DNA of 64,000 bases from Planococcus donghaensis MPA1U2 (GCF_000189395.1 NZ_AEPB01000027.1:101070-165069); one strand, 5' to 3'. Shown: positions 1 to 9,556, numbered from the stretch's first letter. Program-made: numbers and translations. Notes: a model not told the origin generated them from the sequence alone.

Positions 1-59
1 CCATCACGGCAATAAACGTCCTTACCACAATTACTGCACGGTCCGATCAGCTCAAGCAT
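1..59 (-). CDS. Partial small zinc-ribbon-like protein, translationally coupled to the MerR gene
   Basis: An ATG on the minus strand at 59 overlaps the stop codon of the upstream MerR-type regulator and opens a frame that runs off the window edge. The 19 visible codons read MLELIGPCSNCGKDVYCRD, with a Cys-x2-Cys pair and a further Cys, as in a small zinc ribbon. The overlap suggests translational coupling and a shared operon with the regulator. The function is unknown and the rest of the gene is outside the window, so a chance open frame is not excluded. Confidence 0.45.
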   Translation of the reverse strand, partial: MLELIGPCSNCGKDVYCRD

Positions 60-912
60 CTTGCAAACCTTCAGCATAGACGTACATGGCATCTTTCAAG
101 TATTTTGCTAAGCCTTGTCCATGTTGATCGATATTGCTTGCAAAGCGGCTATCTGAGGCGTATAAATCACCCAGTCCCCGGAACATTTTTGGTGAACATT
201 CATAAAAACGGTTTAACAGCGTATAGTAAGCTTTCATTTCTTGTTGAACTGCCTCAGTTTGAGGAGGCAAATGCATCAAGCTAGCGACCGTATTATAAAT
301 ACGATCCCCTTCACGATTGATTTCTTCTAAATCTTCTTCTTCTTTTTCAACTGCTGGTTCGCTTGATGCGGATACAGCCTCTTCAGATGCAGCTGTTTCA
401 ACAGGCGCTACAGCAACTGCGACGGCTGATTCTTCATGAGTTTTAACATTTGCAAAAGAATTTTCTTTTTGTATTTCAAGGGATTCAGTAATAGAACTTG
501 TTTCAGGTTTTTGGTACTTCTCCATCAAATCTTCAGCTTTACTACTGACAAAAGCTGAAAAACGTTCTTGGTCAGTCAAACTTTCCAAGCCTTGTAATTC
601 TTGTTGAGTACGCTCTGCATTTTGGATCAACTTTTCAATACGCTGCTTTTTTTGTTCCAATAAGTCGATATGCTGCGATAATGCATATTCGCGATCAAAG
701 CCATCCGCTACAAGTTCTTGGATTTTCTTTAAAGAGAAATTCAATTCTTTTAGAAATAAAATCTGTTGAAGCAATTTCAAGTCTTCTCCGTTGTAGTAAC
801 GATATCGGTTTGTTCCAATATTTGAAGGTTTTAATAAACCTATGCTGTCGTAATGGTGGAGAGTCCGAACACTGACACCCGCTATTTTTGCCACTTCTTG
901 TACTTTGTACAA
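52..912 (-). CDS. MerR-family transcriptional regulator with C-terminal TipAS-like domain (Mta type)
   Basis: The N-terminus (residues about 1-70) is a MerR winged helix-turn-helix, with the typical VAKIAGVSVRTLHHYD stretch. A coiled-coil dimerisation helix follows to about residue 115, and the last 90 residues (FRGLGDLYASDSRF, then YGEGL-like HGQGLAKYL) match the TipAS drug-sensing fold of B. subtilis Mta and Streptomyces TipA. Between them lies an Ala/Glu-rich low-complexity linker (about residues 160-197) that those proteins lack as far as I recall. I chose the TTG at 912 because an AGAGAGGTGA ribosome site sits at the right distance; a GTG at 921 is directly against that site. Its own promoter has the MerR 19-bp spacer with a dyad, so it probably autoregulates and activates on ligand binding. 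The ligand is not evident. Confidence 0.88.
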   Translation of the reverse strand: MYKVQEVAKIAGVSVRTLHHYDSIGLLKPSNIGTNRYRYYNGEDLKLLQQILFLKELNFSLKKIQELVADGFDREYALSQHIDLLEQKKQRIEKLIQNAERTQQELQGLESLTDQERFSAFVSSKAEDLMEKYQKPETSSITESLEIQKENSFANVKTHEESAVAVAVAPVETAASEEAVSASSEPAVEKEEEDLEEINREGDRIYNTVASLMHLPPQTEAVQQEMKAYYTLLNRFYECSPKMFRGLGDLYASDSRFASNIDQHGQGLAKYLKDAMYVYAEGLQDA

Positions 913-931
913 TCTAATCACCTCTCTCTTT

Positions 932-962
932 AAAATACACTATAACGCACCGTTAGTGTCAA
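932..962 (-). promoter_or_regulatory. MerR-type promoter/operator of the regulator gene
   Basis: On the minus strand TTGACA (957-962) and TATTTT (932-937) are separated by exactly 19 bp. The spacer contains an imperfect dyad, ACACTAACG against CGTTATAGTGT. An over-long 19-bp spacer with a centred dyad is the signature of promoters that MerR-family activators untwist, so this is probably the autoregulated promoter of the adjacent gene. Confidence 0.75.
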
Positions 963-1129
963 TAGTTTAATGAAAAAGACGCAAAAATGTATTGTTTTTG
1001 TCTTATTTAAAAACTAGTAAAACGAATAAAAACTATTATTCTTCTATAGAAGTTTCGCATATCCTTATTTAAATACAGAAATTTCAGTTATCTCCTACTA
1101 TTTTCTAGAAAACTATGAAATAATGAAGT

Positions 1130-1143
1130 TGAAAGCGTTTTCA
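1130..1143 (+). promoter_or_regulatory. Catabolite response element (cre)
   Basis: TGAAAGCGTTTTCA matches the CcpA-binding consensus TGWAARCGYTWNCW at every position. It lies 30 bp upstream of the aldehyde dehydrogenase start, close to the ribosome site and so probably downstream of the promoter. In that position CcpA acts as a roadblock repressor, so the lysine-degradation pair is probably shut down when a preferred carbon source is present. Confidence 0.8.
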
Positions 1144-1172
1144 AAAGAGCGTAATTGAAAGGGGCAATGACG

Positions 1173-2654
1173 ATGAAATTAACTAATTTTGTGAATGGCA
1201 AATGGCAACAAATAGAACAGGCAGAATTTAGACCTGTTTTGAATCCTGCTAATGGAGAAGAGTTAGCACAAGTTCGAATGTCTACAGCGCAAGATGTTGA
1301 TTTGGCTGTGCAAGCTGCAGTAATCGCACAGAAAAAATGGGCAAAAGTACCGGCACCTAAACGCGCAGATTATTTATATGAAATAGGTCGCTTAATGAAA
1401 GAGCGAAAAGAACAATTGGCTCAAGTACTAACGAAAGAAATGGGGAAAGTCATCGAAGAAGGGCGTGGCGAAGTCCAAGAAGGCATCGACATGGCGTACT
1501 ACATGGCAGGAGAAGGCAGACGAATGTTTGGTGAAACCACACCATCAGAACTGGGAGACAAGTTTGCCATGAGTATCCGTTCGCCAATTGGTGTAGTTGG
1601 ATTAATCACCCCTTGGAATTTTCCGGTAGCAATTGCGACATGGAAATCATTTCCTGCAATCGTAGGAGGCAATACGTTTATTTGGAAACCAGCAACGGAA
1701 ACACCCATGATGGCCTATGAAATGGCGAAAATCTTTGAAGAAGTAGGTCTCCCTGAAGGTGTTGCGAATATTGTGTTTGGAGCCGGTTCAGAAGTTGGAA
1801 CTGCACTTCTAGAGCATAAAGACGTGCGAGTGATTTCGTTTACAGGATCGACAGAAACCGGTCGCAAAGTGGCAGAAGCAGGTGGTCGTAATTTGAAAAA
1901 AGTATCACTTGAAATGGGTGGGAAAAATGCAGTGATTGTGATGGAAGATGCCGACTTAGATTTAGCTGTAGAAGGGATTCTTTGGAGTGCATTTGGTACA
2001 GCTGGTCAACGCTGTACAGCCTGTAGCCGTGTCATCGTGCATAAAGACGTTAAAGAAGAGCTTCAAAAACGTTTGTTAACGAAAATGGAAGCATTAACAA
2101 TTGGAGATGGCACTGATGAAAGCATTAAAATTGGTCCAGTTATCAATCGAAAAGCGATTGAAAAAATTCATTCTTATATTGAAATTGGTCAGCAAGAAGG
2201 AGCCACTCTGCTTGTAGGAGGAGAAATTTTAACAGGAGGTATATACGATAAAGGAAACTATTACGCTCCGACATTGTTTACGGATGTGACACCCGATATG
2301 CGCATAGCGCAAGAAGAAATTTTTGGTCCAGTCGTTTCAATTATTGAAGTGGCGAGTTTAGATGAAGCGATTAGTGTGAATAATGGGGTGATTTACGGGT
2401 TATCCAGTTCGATTTATACTGCAGATGTAAACCGTGCGTTTAAAGCGCAACGTGATTTAGATACGGGTATTGTTTATATCAATGCGGGGACAACAGGCGC
2501 AGAAATTCATTTGCCATTTGGTGGAACAAAAGGGACAGGGAATGGCCATCGCGATTCAGGAGTTGCAGCATTAGACGTCTTTACGGAATGGAAAAGTGTG
2601 TATGTGGATTACAGTGGGAAATTGCAACGCGCGCAAATTGATAATGAAGCATAA
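1173..2654 (+). CDS. Aldehyde dehydrogenase, probably 2-aminoadipate semialdehyde (piperideine-6-carboxylate) dehydrogenase
   Basis: This is a full-length (493 aa) NAD(P)-dependent aldehyde dehydrogenase. The catalytic Cys281 is in GQRCTACSR, the general-base Glu247 is in LEMGGKNAV, and the cofactor loop is FTGSTETGR. The ATG at 1173 is 8 nt from an AAAGGGG ribosome site; the TTG at 1155 and ATG at 1167 are badly placed. It lies 18 bp upstream of a lysine 6-dehydrogenase gene, whose product (allysine, in equilibrium with piperideine-6-carboxylate) is a natural substrate for an ALDH, giving 2-aminoadipate. That substrate is inferred from the neighbour; the ALDH fold alone does not define it. 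A perfect cre site lies just upstream. Confidence 0.9.
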   Translation: MKLTNFVNGKWQQIEQAEFRPVLNPANGEELAQVRMSTAQDVDLAVQAAVIAQKKWAKVPAPKRADYLYEIGRLMKERKEQLAQVLTKEMGKVIEEGRGEVQEGIDMAYYMAGEGRRMFGETTPSELGDKFAMSIRSPIGVVGLITPWNFPVAIATWKSFPAIVGGNTFIWKPATETPMMAYEMAKIFEEVGLPEGVANIVFGAGSEVGTALLEHKDVRVISFTGSTETGRKVAEAGGRNLKKVSLEMGGKNAVIVMEDADLDLAVEGILWSAFGTAGQRCTACSRVIVHKDVKEELQKRLLTKMEALTIGDGTDESIKIGPVINRKAIEKIHSYIEIGQQEGATLLVGGEILTGGIYDKGNYYAPTLFTDVTPDMRIAQEEIFGPVVSIIEVASLDEAISVNNGVIYGLSSSIYTADVNRAFKAQRDLDTGIVYINAGTTGAEIHLPFGGTKGTGNGHRDSGVAALDVFTEWKSVYVDYSGKLQRAQIDNEA

Positions 2655-2672
2655 AAGAAAGGGGATGGGGAG

Positions 2673-3839
2673 ATGAAAGTCGTCGTATTAGGGGCAGGCT
2701 TAATGGGGAAACAAGCGGCTAGAGATTTAGTAGCGAATGAAGCTGTCGAAAAGGTCTTTTTAGCCGATCGCAATAAAGATCAAACGGTGCTTTTCAAAGA
2801 TCAGCTGGACAATAATAAATTAGAAGTATTGGAGTTGGACGCTAGTAATGATGAGGAATTGGTAGCGGCAATTTCCAAAGGAGATATTGTTATCAATGCA
2901 TTATTTTATACATTTAATGAAAAAGTGGCGGCTACTGCACTTTCATGTGGTGTTCATTCGGTCGATTTAGGTGGCCACATAGGTGGAGCTACAGACGCAG
3001 TACTTGAAATGCACGAAGAAGCGCAGAAAAAAGGTGTGACACTCATCCCTGATTTAGGTGTTGCTCCCGGCATGATTAACATTTTGACTGGATACGGTGC
3101 AAGTAAACTTGACCAAGTGTCAGATATTCGCTTGTTTGTGGGGGGCATTCCAGTTCATCCTGAACCTCCATTAGAATACAATCATGTCTTTTCATTAGAA
3201 GGAGTGTTTGATCATTACACAGACAAATCTCACGTTCTTCGTAACGGAAAGCTGCTCGAAGTTGAATCTTTATCTGAAATTGAACATGTGAAATTTGAAG
3301 ATTTCGGGGAACTAGAAGCTTTTCATACTTCCGGAGGAACATCAACGTTAACGGAGACGTTTAGCGACATCCATTCTTTAGAATATAAAACTTTGCGTTA
3401 TAAAGGACATGCCGAGAAATTTAAATTATTGGTGGATTTGGGTCTTACAGATCGCACAAAAACTGTGACGGTTGATAACCGTGAAGTAAATCTTCGGGCG
3501 GTCTTAAAAGCTGTACTTGAGCCAATAACAGAACTCGGAGATAAACAAGACGCAGTTGTTTTACGAGTGATGGTGTCCGGGGTGAAGGAAGGAGAGGAAG
3601 TTACGTACGAATACAATATGGTAACGATAAAAGATCAAGAAACAGGTGTAACTGCGATGGCGCGTGCGACAGCTTATACCATTTCCGTAGTAGCACAAAT
3701 GATTGGTAAAGGAATTATCGATAAGCGAGGAGCTTATCCTCCAGAGATGATTGTTCCCGGAGAAGAATATATTGCAGAAATGGCGAAGCGTGGAGTTGAA
3801 ATTAAAGAAACCATTCACCGCTCAGCTTTTCAAAACTAA
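2673..3839 (+). CDS. lysDH: Lysine 6-dehydrogenase (saccharopine dehydrogenase family)
   Basis: The 388-aa protein starts with a Rossmann [13 protein letters not shown] loop and keeps the blocks typical of Geobacillus-type Lys[52 protein letters not shown] and [12 protein letters not shown]. LysDH oxidatively deaminates the epsilon-amino group of L-lysine with NAD+, giving allysine that cyclises to piperideine-6-carboxylate. The gene follows the aldehyde dehydrogenase by 18 bp with its own GGGGAG ribosome site, so the pair is an operon, ended by a hairpin at 3865-3897. The saccharopine dehydrogenase superfamily has other specificities, but the whole-length resemblance favours LysDH. Confidence 0.85.
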   Translation: MKVVVLGAGLMGKQAARDLVANEAVEKVFLADRNKDQTVLFKDQLDNNKLEVLELDASNDEELVAAISKGDIVINALFYTFNEKVAATALSCGVHSVDLGGHIGGATDAVLEMHEEAQKKGVTLIPDLGVAPGMINILTGYGASKLDQVSDIRLFVGGIPVHPEPPLEYNHVFSLEGVFDHYTDKSHVLRNGKLLEVESLSEIEHVKFEDFGELEAFHTSGGTSTLTETFSDIHSLEYKTLRYKGHAEKFKLLVDLGLTDRTKTVTVDNREVNLRAVLKAVLEPITELGDKQDAVVLRVMVSGVKEGEEVTYEYNMVTIKDQETGVTAMARATAYTISVVAQMIGKGIIDKRGAYPPEMIVPGEEYIAEMAKRGVEIKETIHRSAFQN

Positions 3840-3864
3840 AAATTCGGCATAGCAGATTAATTGT

Positions 3865-3897
3865 AAAAGGACGGTTCCCTTAGGAGCCGTCCTTTTT
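3865..3897. terminator. Bidirectional rho-independent terminator
   Basis: A 14-bp stem (AAAAGGACGGTTCC with GGAGCCGTCCTTTT, one G-U pair) with a short loop and T runs on both strands lies between the convergent lysDH and lipid kinase genes. Confidence 0.85.
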
Positions 3898-4807
3898 AAA
3901 TAAAGTCTTCAGGTTGTTTAGGAATCAACATTTTCAAACTACCGGGCTGTATTTCAATATCAAGTGGAGTTTTCAAATAGATTTCGCCATCGGTATCTAC
4001 ATCTAACTGCTCGTCCGTTTTAATGGAGATAGACTGACCTTGGTAATGCGTAATATGTTCCAACTCTTCTGTCACGACTTCCGGTTGAGCAAGTGAAAAC
4101 CATTCACGTATGGCACTTAAAGACGAAGTTTGAATAACAAATAAATCGAGCAAGCCATCTGCTGGGTCAATTGTTGCCATTGGAAAATTGTGTGTGCCAA
4201 TCGACTTTCCGTTCATGACTAAGACGAGTACACCTTCTTCTGCATAACTAATACCGTCAATTTTCAAATCGACTGAAAACGGAGTAGCTTGCCGCATCGA
4301 TTGCAATGCACTCATAAAGTAACTGATTTTTCCGTACCGCTCTTTTAACGTAGGATCAATATTGGAAGAAGCATCCGTAATGACACCGATTCCTGCAAAG
4401 TTGAGAAAAGAACCGCCGTTAATTTTTCCGGTATCAATTTTTTTAATCTCGCCATTTATCAGTTCGGGTGCGGCTAAATCTAAATCTAGTGGAATATTCA
4501 AAGTGCGTGCAAAATCATTGGCTGTACCACTTGGTAATATGGCGATTGGAGCAGGATCAGCAATCTCCGCTAAAGCACGGACTGCGGAATGAACGGTGCC
4601 ATCGCCGCCTGCGATAAAAAGAATATCTGCATCTGTTGCAGCGGTTTGACACGCTCGTTCGAATTCTTCTGGAGAAGCAGTTTGAATAATTTCGAGTGAA
4701 TGCGATGCTTGCGCAATGTGTGGTACGGCTAGTTTTAGAACAGAGTCTACCGTAGACTGTCCTGCATTGCCGTTATACAATAATACGGAACGATTGAACT
4801 TGGGCAT
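3896..4807 (-). CDS. Diacylglycerol kinase-like lipid kinase (YegS/BmrU/DgkB family)
   Basis: The 303-aa protein has the DAGK catalytic domain at residues about 5-130, with the nucleotide-binding GGDGTVHSAV motif and the downstream PSGTANDFARTL motif. A C-terminal beta-sandwich includes the DGEIYLKTPLDIEI segment seen in DgkB and YegS. Such enzymes phosphorylate diacylglycerol or related lipids at the inner membrane face. The ATG at 4807 has an AGGAGGAC ribosome site. It is transcribed alone, divergent from the AlaX gene. Substrate choice between diacylglycerol and another lipid cannot be read from sequence. Confidence 0.85.
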   Translation of the reverse strand: MPKFNRSVLLYNGNAGQSTVDSVLKLAVPHIAQASHSLEIIQTASPEEFERACQTAATDADILFIAGGDGTVHSAVRALAEIADPAPIAILPSGTANDFARTLNIPLDLDLAAPELINGEIKKIDTGKINGGSFLNFAGIGVITDASSNIDPTLKERYGKISYFMSALQSMRQATPFSVDLKIDGISYAEEGVLVLVMNGKSIGTHNFPMATIDPADGLLDLFVIQTSSLSAIREWFSLAQPEVVTEELEHITHYQGQSISIKTDEQLDVDTDGEIYLKTPLDIEIQPGSLKMLIPKQPEDFI

Positions 4808-4913
4808 GTCTGCTGTCCTCCTGTAAGTCTATTTACCTTTGTAATTCCACTAAAAGAAACTCGGTAAACAATAGAATAAAAGTAGCTGCATTAGCAAAGA
4901 AAGAAGGTTCGAT

Positions 4914-6095
4914 ATGACAACGAAATTGTATTATCAAGATTCAACCGTTTTCTCAACCGAAGTAGATGTAATAAACAGCGGGAAAGACGATCACGGGCAT
5001 TATGTAGTTTTAGATCAAAGTTGTTTTTATCCCGAAGGCGGCGGTCAGCCTGCAGATACGGGCGAGATAGGGCCAGCAAAAGTCTGGGATGTACAACTAA
5101 TTGACGGTGAAATTCGCCATTATACGGATAGAGAGCTAGAAAAAGAACGTTTTGTTGCTCAATTGGACGAGCAAAGAAGATGGGATCATATGCAACAACA
5201 TGCAGGGCAACATTTGTTGAGCGCTTTGTTTGAAGATACGTACGGTTTGAAAACTCAAAGTTTTCATTTAGGAAAAGAACGCGTGACCATCGATTTGGAT
5301 TTGGATACAGCCACAAAAGAGCAAATTCAAGTAATTGAAAAAAAAGCTAACGAACTGATCGGTCAAGCTCTTCCGATTTCGACAAGATGGGTAACTTCAG
5401 AAAAAGCTGATACACTGAAATTGAGAAAACCTCCAGTAGTAGATGGGGAAATTCGCTTGGTTGAAATTGAAGGAATTGATTTAAATGCTTGCGGAGGAAC
5501 CCATCCAAAAAATACAGCGGAAATCGGATTATTAAAAATCATTTCAACAGAAAAAAGCAAAGGCGGTATGCGAGTTTATTTCTTATGTGGAGATCGAGCA
5601 CTGCAGTACTTCAATTTCTTATCGGAAACAACCGATCAATTGGTCGTTAAGTTAAATGCGCCTGCTGCTGAATTGACGCAAGCGGTTGAAACTTTGTTGG
5701 CAGATAAGGCTACTATGAGTAAAACAATAAAAAGTCTTCAAGAACAATTGTTAAACTTAGAAGCAAAAACAATTGTTCCAGAAAATCATCTTATACAAGA
5801 AGTATTCGAAAACCGGTCGATAAAAGAGTTGCAACAGCTTGCTCGACTTGTCATAAGTGAACACCCTACAGCAATTGCTTTGTTTATTAGTAGCACAGAA
5901 GGTGATATGCGCTTTGTTTGTGCAAAAGGTGAAGATGCACTTGGAGATATGCGAGAAGTATTAAAGCAGCTTCTTGTATTGACTGATGGCAAAGGCGGCG
6001 GAAACGTCCAATTTGCTCAAGGTGGAGGCAAAACAAACGAGACTCCAACAACATTTTTATCCGTGTTTCAAACGACTTTAAAAAATTTCATGTGA
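4914..6095 (+). CDS. Alanyl-tRNA editing protein, long form (AlaX-L with DHHA1 domain)
   Basis: This 393-aa protein is a free-standing relative of the AlaRS editing region. The N-terminal third resembles the AlaRS beta-barrel (CFYPEGGGQPADTG). The zinc-binding editing site follows, with HxxxH in MQQHAGQHLLSA and the Cys/His pair in ACGGTHPKNTAEIG. A coiled-coil stretch (about residues 235-285) leads to a DHHA1 domain ending in GKGGGNVQFAQGGGK. AlaX enzymes deacylate Ser- or Gly-tRNA(Ala) mischarged by AlaRS. No aminoacylation domain is present, so it is an editing factor and not a truncated synthetase. Confidence 0.92.
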   Translation: MTTKLYYQDSTVFSTEVDVINSGKDDHGHYVVLDQSCFYPEGGGQPADTGEIGPAKVWDVQLIDGEIRHYTDRELEKERFVAQLDEQRRWDHMQQHAGQHLLSALFEDTYGLKTQSFHLGKERVTIDLDLDTATKEQIQVIEKKANELIGQALPISTRWVTSEKADTLKLRKPPVVDGEIRLVEIEGIDLNACGGTHPKNTAEIGLLKIISTEKSKGGMRVYFLCGDRALQYFNFLSETTDQLVVKLNAPAAELTQAVETLLADKATMSKTIKSLQEQLLNLEAKTIVPENHLIQEVFENRSIKELQQLARLVISEHPTAIALFISSTEGDMRFVCAKGEDALGDMREVLKQLLVLTDGKGGGNVQFAQGGGKTNETPTTFLSVFQTTLKNFM

Positions 6096-6162
6096 AATGT
6101 GTAACTTTTCCAGTCCTCTCCTGTCTAATAGAAAAAGGGATGTCTGAAAGGACGTGAGCGTC

Positions 6163-8316
6163 ATGAAGAAGAAAAAGTTTTGGATTATTGCAATCATGGC
6201 CGTTTTAGCAGTTGGATTAGTATTTGTTGTGATCAATAACAAAGTATCAGTAAGTGCTTCTCCGATCGCTTTAACGGAACAGGGATGGAAGGCCAATTTC
6301 TCTTCATCTCTCCAGCAAGAAGCTGTAGAGAAAGGTGACGTGTACATTACGGATGCACAGAACAACCGTGTAGAAACCGAAATGTACATCCAGGACAATG
6401 GCAAAACATTAGAAGTAGTAGGTATCAGTACTGGGGAATATCGTTTGCATATTAAAAGAGCCGCATTAAAAAATCGATTTTTTAAAAATTTAACGGATAC
6501 AGAAATTGCATTTGTTGTACAGGAACAATTAGAAAAACTATCAGGGGAAGAACAATTACGAGATTATTTTGGGCGATTGATGGAGATGTATCAAAATAAT
6601 CAACGGTACGATGTCGGTATGGAAGAAACAGCAGAGTCCTCAGACTCAAGCGCTAGTCAAAGCGATGGTGCTGGCGCAGAGGGTGATTATTCGACTACCA
6701 ACAACCAAGTAGAAGGGGTAGATGAAGCAGATTTGGTGAAAGCGGATGGTTCGTACATTTATTCAATTAGCGAATCGCGAGTTGTGATTTCAGATGTGCG
6801 AAATCCTCAGGAAATGATCATTGCTGCAGAACTACCGTTTACAGAAAATATGTACCCCGAGCAACTCTTCTTAACAGAAGATATACTTGTTGTCATGGGG
6901 AGCCGTTATTCAGCTTATCCGAATATGACTGATCGGATGCCACGCAGCTGGACGCCACAAATTGGCGTTACTTCTGTTTATTTATATGATGTTAGCAATC
7001 CTCAATCTCCTGAGTTGATTCGAGAATTTGGTACAGAAGGATACTTGAAGGGGGCTAGATTAACGAACAACATCCTTTATTTTGTAACCAATGTCTATCC
7101 AGATTATTGGATGTTGGAAGAACAAGATGAGCCGGAACTTCGTCCTCATCAATACGATTCGAAACAAGGTGGAGAACTTCAGCCAGTTCCTTATGACAAC
7201 CTCGCGATTCTGCCAGGAACGATGGAAGGCAGTTATAGCGTGATTACATCGGTAGATTTAACTGCTCCAGAAACTAATGACATCTCAACAGATGGTTTTT
7301 TAGGCGGTAGTGAACAGCTTTATATGAATGAAGACCATTTATATTTAACAGCACCTGCGTATGTACCTTTGGATGATGAAGAAATGCGGGACGGTCGAAG
7401 AATGGACATTTGGTTCCCACAACAGGCCAATACAGAAGTTTTTAAATTTGGATTAACGGGCACAGCTGTTGAATTTATGGCTTCTGCAGAAATAACAGGC
7501 TCTTTGCTCAACCAATTTTCTATGGACGAATACGATGGTCATTTTCGAGCTGTAACGACAGAAGGAATAGCATGGGATTTAACTTCCCCATCAAAAAACC
7601 ATTTATTTGTTCTCGACCAGCAGATGAATCAAGTAGGATCTGTAGAAGATTTGGCAAAAGGCGAGCGAATTTATTCGGCACGTTTCATTAAAGATAAAGC
7701 TTACATGGTAACTTTTAAAGAAACAGATCCGTTGTTCGTTATCGATGTTTCGACACCCTCTTCTCCAAAAGTCCTTGGTGAATTGAAAATACCAGGTTTC
7801 TCAAATTACTTGCATCCATTGGATGACAATCATTTAATTGGTTTTGGTTATGATACGAAGTTAGTACCTGTAAAAAATGGAGAACCGCGTGTTGTGACAG
7901 GGGGCATGAAGATTTCATTGTTTGATGTCAGTGACTTTGAAAACCCTCTAGAAAAAGACACTGAGGTTATCGGCGGGCCAGGAACTTACTCTGCGCTCCA
8001 ATACGATCACAAAGCTTTGTTTACTCATCAAAAGAAAAATCTCTTTGGCTTCCCCGTAAGCTTATATGATGAAGCTTCTGATGAGTATATAGAGTTTGAA
8101 GGTGAAGGTGCATTGATTTACACGATTACAACTGATGGTATTTCACAAGCAGCGAGTTTAATCGAACAAACCGATAATCAGTATGAAGATTGGAATACTT
8201 TTGTTCAACGGATTCTCTATATTGATGAAGAACTGTATACCGTGGCAAACGGCGAAATAAAGAGCTATGAATTAGAAAGTTTTGAACCGATTGCTACATT
8301 GGAATTTGATGAATAA
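6163..8316 (+). CDS. Membrane-anchored or secreted beta-propeller domain protein
   Basis: The 717-aa product begins with a basic MKKKKFW stretch and one hydrophobic helix (about residues 6-24), read as a signal peptide or membrane anchor, so the rest is extracellular. Residues about 180 onward contain repeating motifs such as GVDEADLVKADGSYIY, VYLYDVSNPQSPE, LFVIDVSTPSSPK and ISLFDVSDFENP, as in the secreted beta-propeller family (Pfam Beta_propel, first named from archaea). An Ser/Gln-rich linker at about 165-180 separates the stalk from the propeller. I chose the ATG at 6163 because the GAAAGGA ribosome site touches the alternative GTG at 6154. The function of the family is unknown. Confidence 0.85.
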   Translation: MKKKKFWIIAIMAVLAVGLVFVVINNKVSVSASPIALTEQGWKANFSSSLQQEAVEKGDVYITDAQNNRVETEMYIQDNGKTLEVVGISTGEYRLHIKRAALKNRFFKNLTDTEIAFVVQEQLEKLSGEEQLRDYFGRLMEMYQNNQRYDVGMEETAESSDSSASQSDGAGAEGDYSTTNNQVEGVDEADLVKADGSYIYSISESRVVISDVRNPQEMIIAAELPFTENMYPEQLFLTEDILVVMGSRYSAYPNMTDRMPRSWTPQIGVTSVYLYDVSNPQSPELIREFGTEGYLKGARLTNNILYFVTNVYPDYWMLEEQDEPELRPHQYDSKQGGELQPVPYDNLAILPGTMEGSYSVITSVDLTAPETNDISTDGFLGGSEQLYMNEDHLYLTAPAYVPLDDEEMRDGRRMDIWFPQQANTEVFKFGLTGTAVEFMASAEITGSLLNQFSMDEYDGHFRAVTTEGIAWDLTSPSKNHLFVLDQQMNQVGSVEDLAKGERIYSARFIKDKAYMVTFKETDPLFVIDVSTPSSPKVLGELKIPGFSNYLHPLDDNHLIGFGYDTKLVPVKNGEPRVVTGGMKISLFDVSDFENPLEKDTEVIGGPGTYSALQYDHKALFTHQKKNLFGFPVSLYDEASDEYIEFEGEGALIYTITTDGISQAASLIEQTDNQYEDWNTFVQRILYIDEELYTVANGEIKSYELESFEPIATLEFDE

Positions 8317-8320
8317 TAAG

Positions 8321-8353
8321 AAGAAGAAGCGAATATATTTCGCTTCTTCTTTT
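8321..8353 (+). terminator. Rho-independent terminator
   Basis: A 13-bp perfect stem (AAGAAGAAGCGAA with TTCGCTTCTTCTT) just after the beta-propeller stop is followed by a short T run. Confidence 0.75.
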
Positions 8354-8416
8354 AGGTTTTAATTAGTCGGAAAAGGGAAAATGAGGAATATTCTGATTAA
8401 TAATGGAGGGATAATA

Positions 8417-9556
8417 ATGAAGGCAGTTACATTTCAAGGCACAAAAGATATGAGAGTGAAAGAAGTGAAAGATCCTGAAATCCAGAAGCAAGATGATATT
8501 ATTGTCAAAATAACATCAACAGCTATTTGTGGTACAGATCTACATATCTATCAAGGAGCATTGCCGACTACAAAAGACACGGTCATCGGACATGAGCCAA
8601 TGGGAATTGTAGAAGAAGTAGGACCAAAGGTTACTAAAGTAAAAAAAGGAGATCGCATTGTACTGCCTTTTAATATTAGTTGTGGTCAGTGTTTCTATTG
8701 TAGCAATGAAATGGAGAGTCAATGTGATAATTCTAACAGCAACCCTCATTTCGATACAGGCGCATATTTTGGATTAACAGAACGTTACGGGGATTATTCA
8801 GGTGGACAGGCAGAGTACTTGCGTGTACCTTATGGGAATTTTACTCCTTTAGTAATTCCAGAGTCCTCAGAGCTAGAAGATGAATCCTTGTTGTTTTTGT
8901 CGGATGTTTTACCCACTGCATGGTGGAGTGTAGAACATGCGGGCGTGAAGAAAGGCGATACAGTCGTTGTTCTCGGATGCGGTCCAATTGGTCTTATGGC
9001 CCAAAAATTTGCGTGGATGCAAGGTGCGAGCCGCGTTATTGCAGTGGATGAAATTCCTTATCGGATGGAACTTGCTAAAAAAATAAACAATGTAGAGATT
9101 GTTGACTTTAGCCAGCATGATAATACGGGGGCTTTGATTCATGAAATCACTCAAGGAGGAGCCCGTATTGTAATTGATTGTGTCGGAATGGACGGGAAAA
9201 AATCCCCGGCAGAGGCTGTCCAACAAAAATTGATGTTACAAGGTGGGACACTCAGCGCTATTGATATCGCGAAAGGTGCTGTTAGTAAATTTGGAACCAT
9301 TCAATTGACCGGTGTCTATGGATTGACTTATAATCAGTTTCCACTTGGAAATATGTTTGAGCGAAATGTGACTTTGAAAATGGGACAAGCCCCAGTTATC
9401 CACTTGATGCCAATGCTTTACAAAAAAATTGAAAACGGTGAATTCGATCCGCGAGAGATCATTTCGCACATTATGCCTTTAGAAAGTGCAAGTGATGCTT
9501 ATCAAATTTTTAATGACCATCAAGATGATTGTACAAAAGTTGTATTAAAACCGTAG
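8417..9556 (+). CDS. Zinc-dependent alcohol dehydrogenase (formaldehyde/threonine dehydrogenase-like MDR)
   Basis: This 379-aa medium-chain dehydrogenase has catalytic-zinc motifs CGTDLHIYQG and GHEPMGIVEEVG. The structural-zinc lobe contains CGQCFYCSNEMESQC, and the NAD-binding loop is VVLGCGPIGLMAQ. Overall it resembles the glutathione-independent formaldehyde dehydrogenase or zinc alcohol dehydrogenase group common in Bacillales. The ATG at 8417 follows a GGAGGG ribosome site; an in-frame ATG at 8381 has none. It is monocistronic, flanked by terminators. The substrate is not defined by the sequence. Confidence 0.88.
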   Translation: MKAVTFQGTKDMRVKEVKDPEIQKQDDIIVKITSTAICGTDLHIYQGALPTTKDTVIGHEPMGIVEEVGPKVTKVKKGDRIVLPFNISCGQCFYCSNEMESQCDNSNSNPHFDTGAYFGLTERYGDYSGGQAEYLRVPYGNFTPLVIPESSELEDESLLFLSDVLPTAWWSVEHAGVKKGDTVVVLGCGPIGLMAQKFAWMQGASRVIAVDEIPYRMELAKKINNVEIVDFSQHDNTGALIHEITQGGARIVIDCVGMDGKKSPAEAVQQKLMLQGGTLSAIDIAKGAVSKFGTIQLTGVYGLTYNQFPLGNMFERNVTLKMGQAPVIHLMPMLYKKIENGEFDPREIISHIMPLESASDAYQIFNDHQDDCTKVVLKP

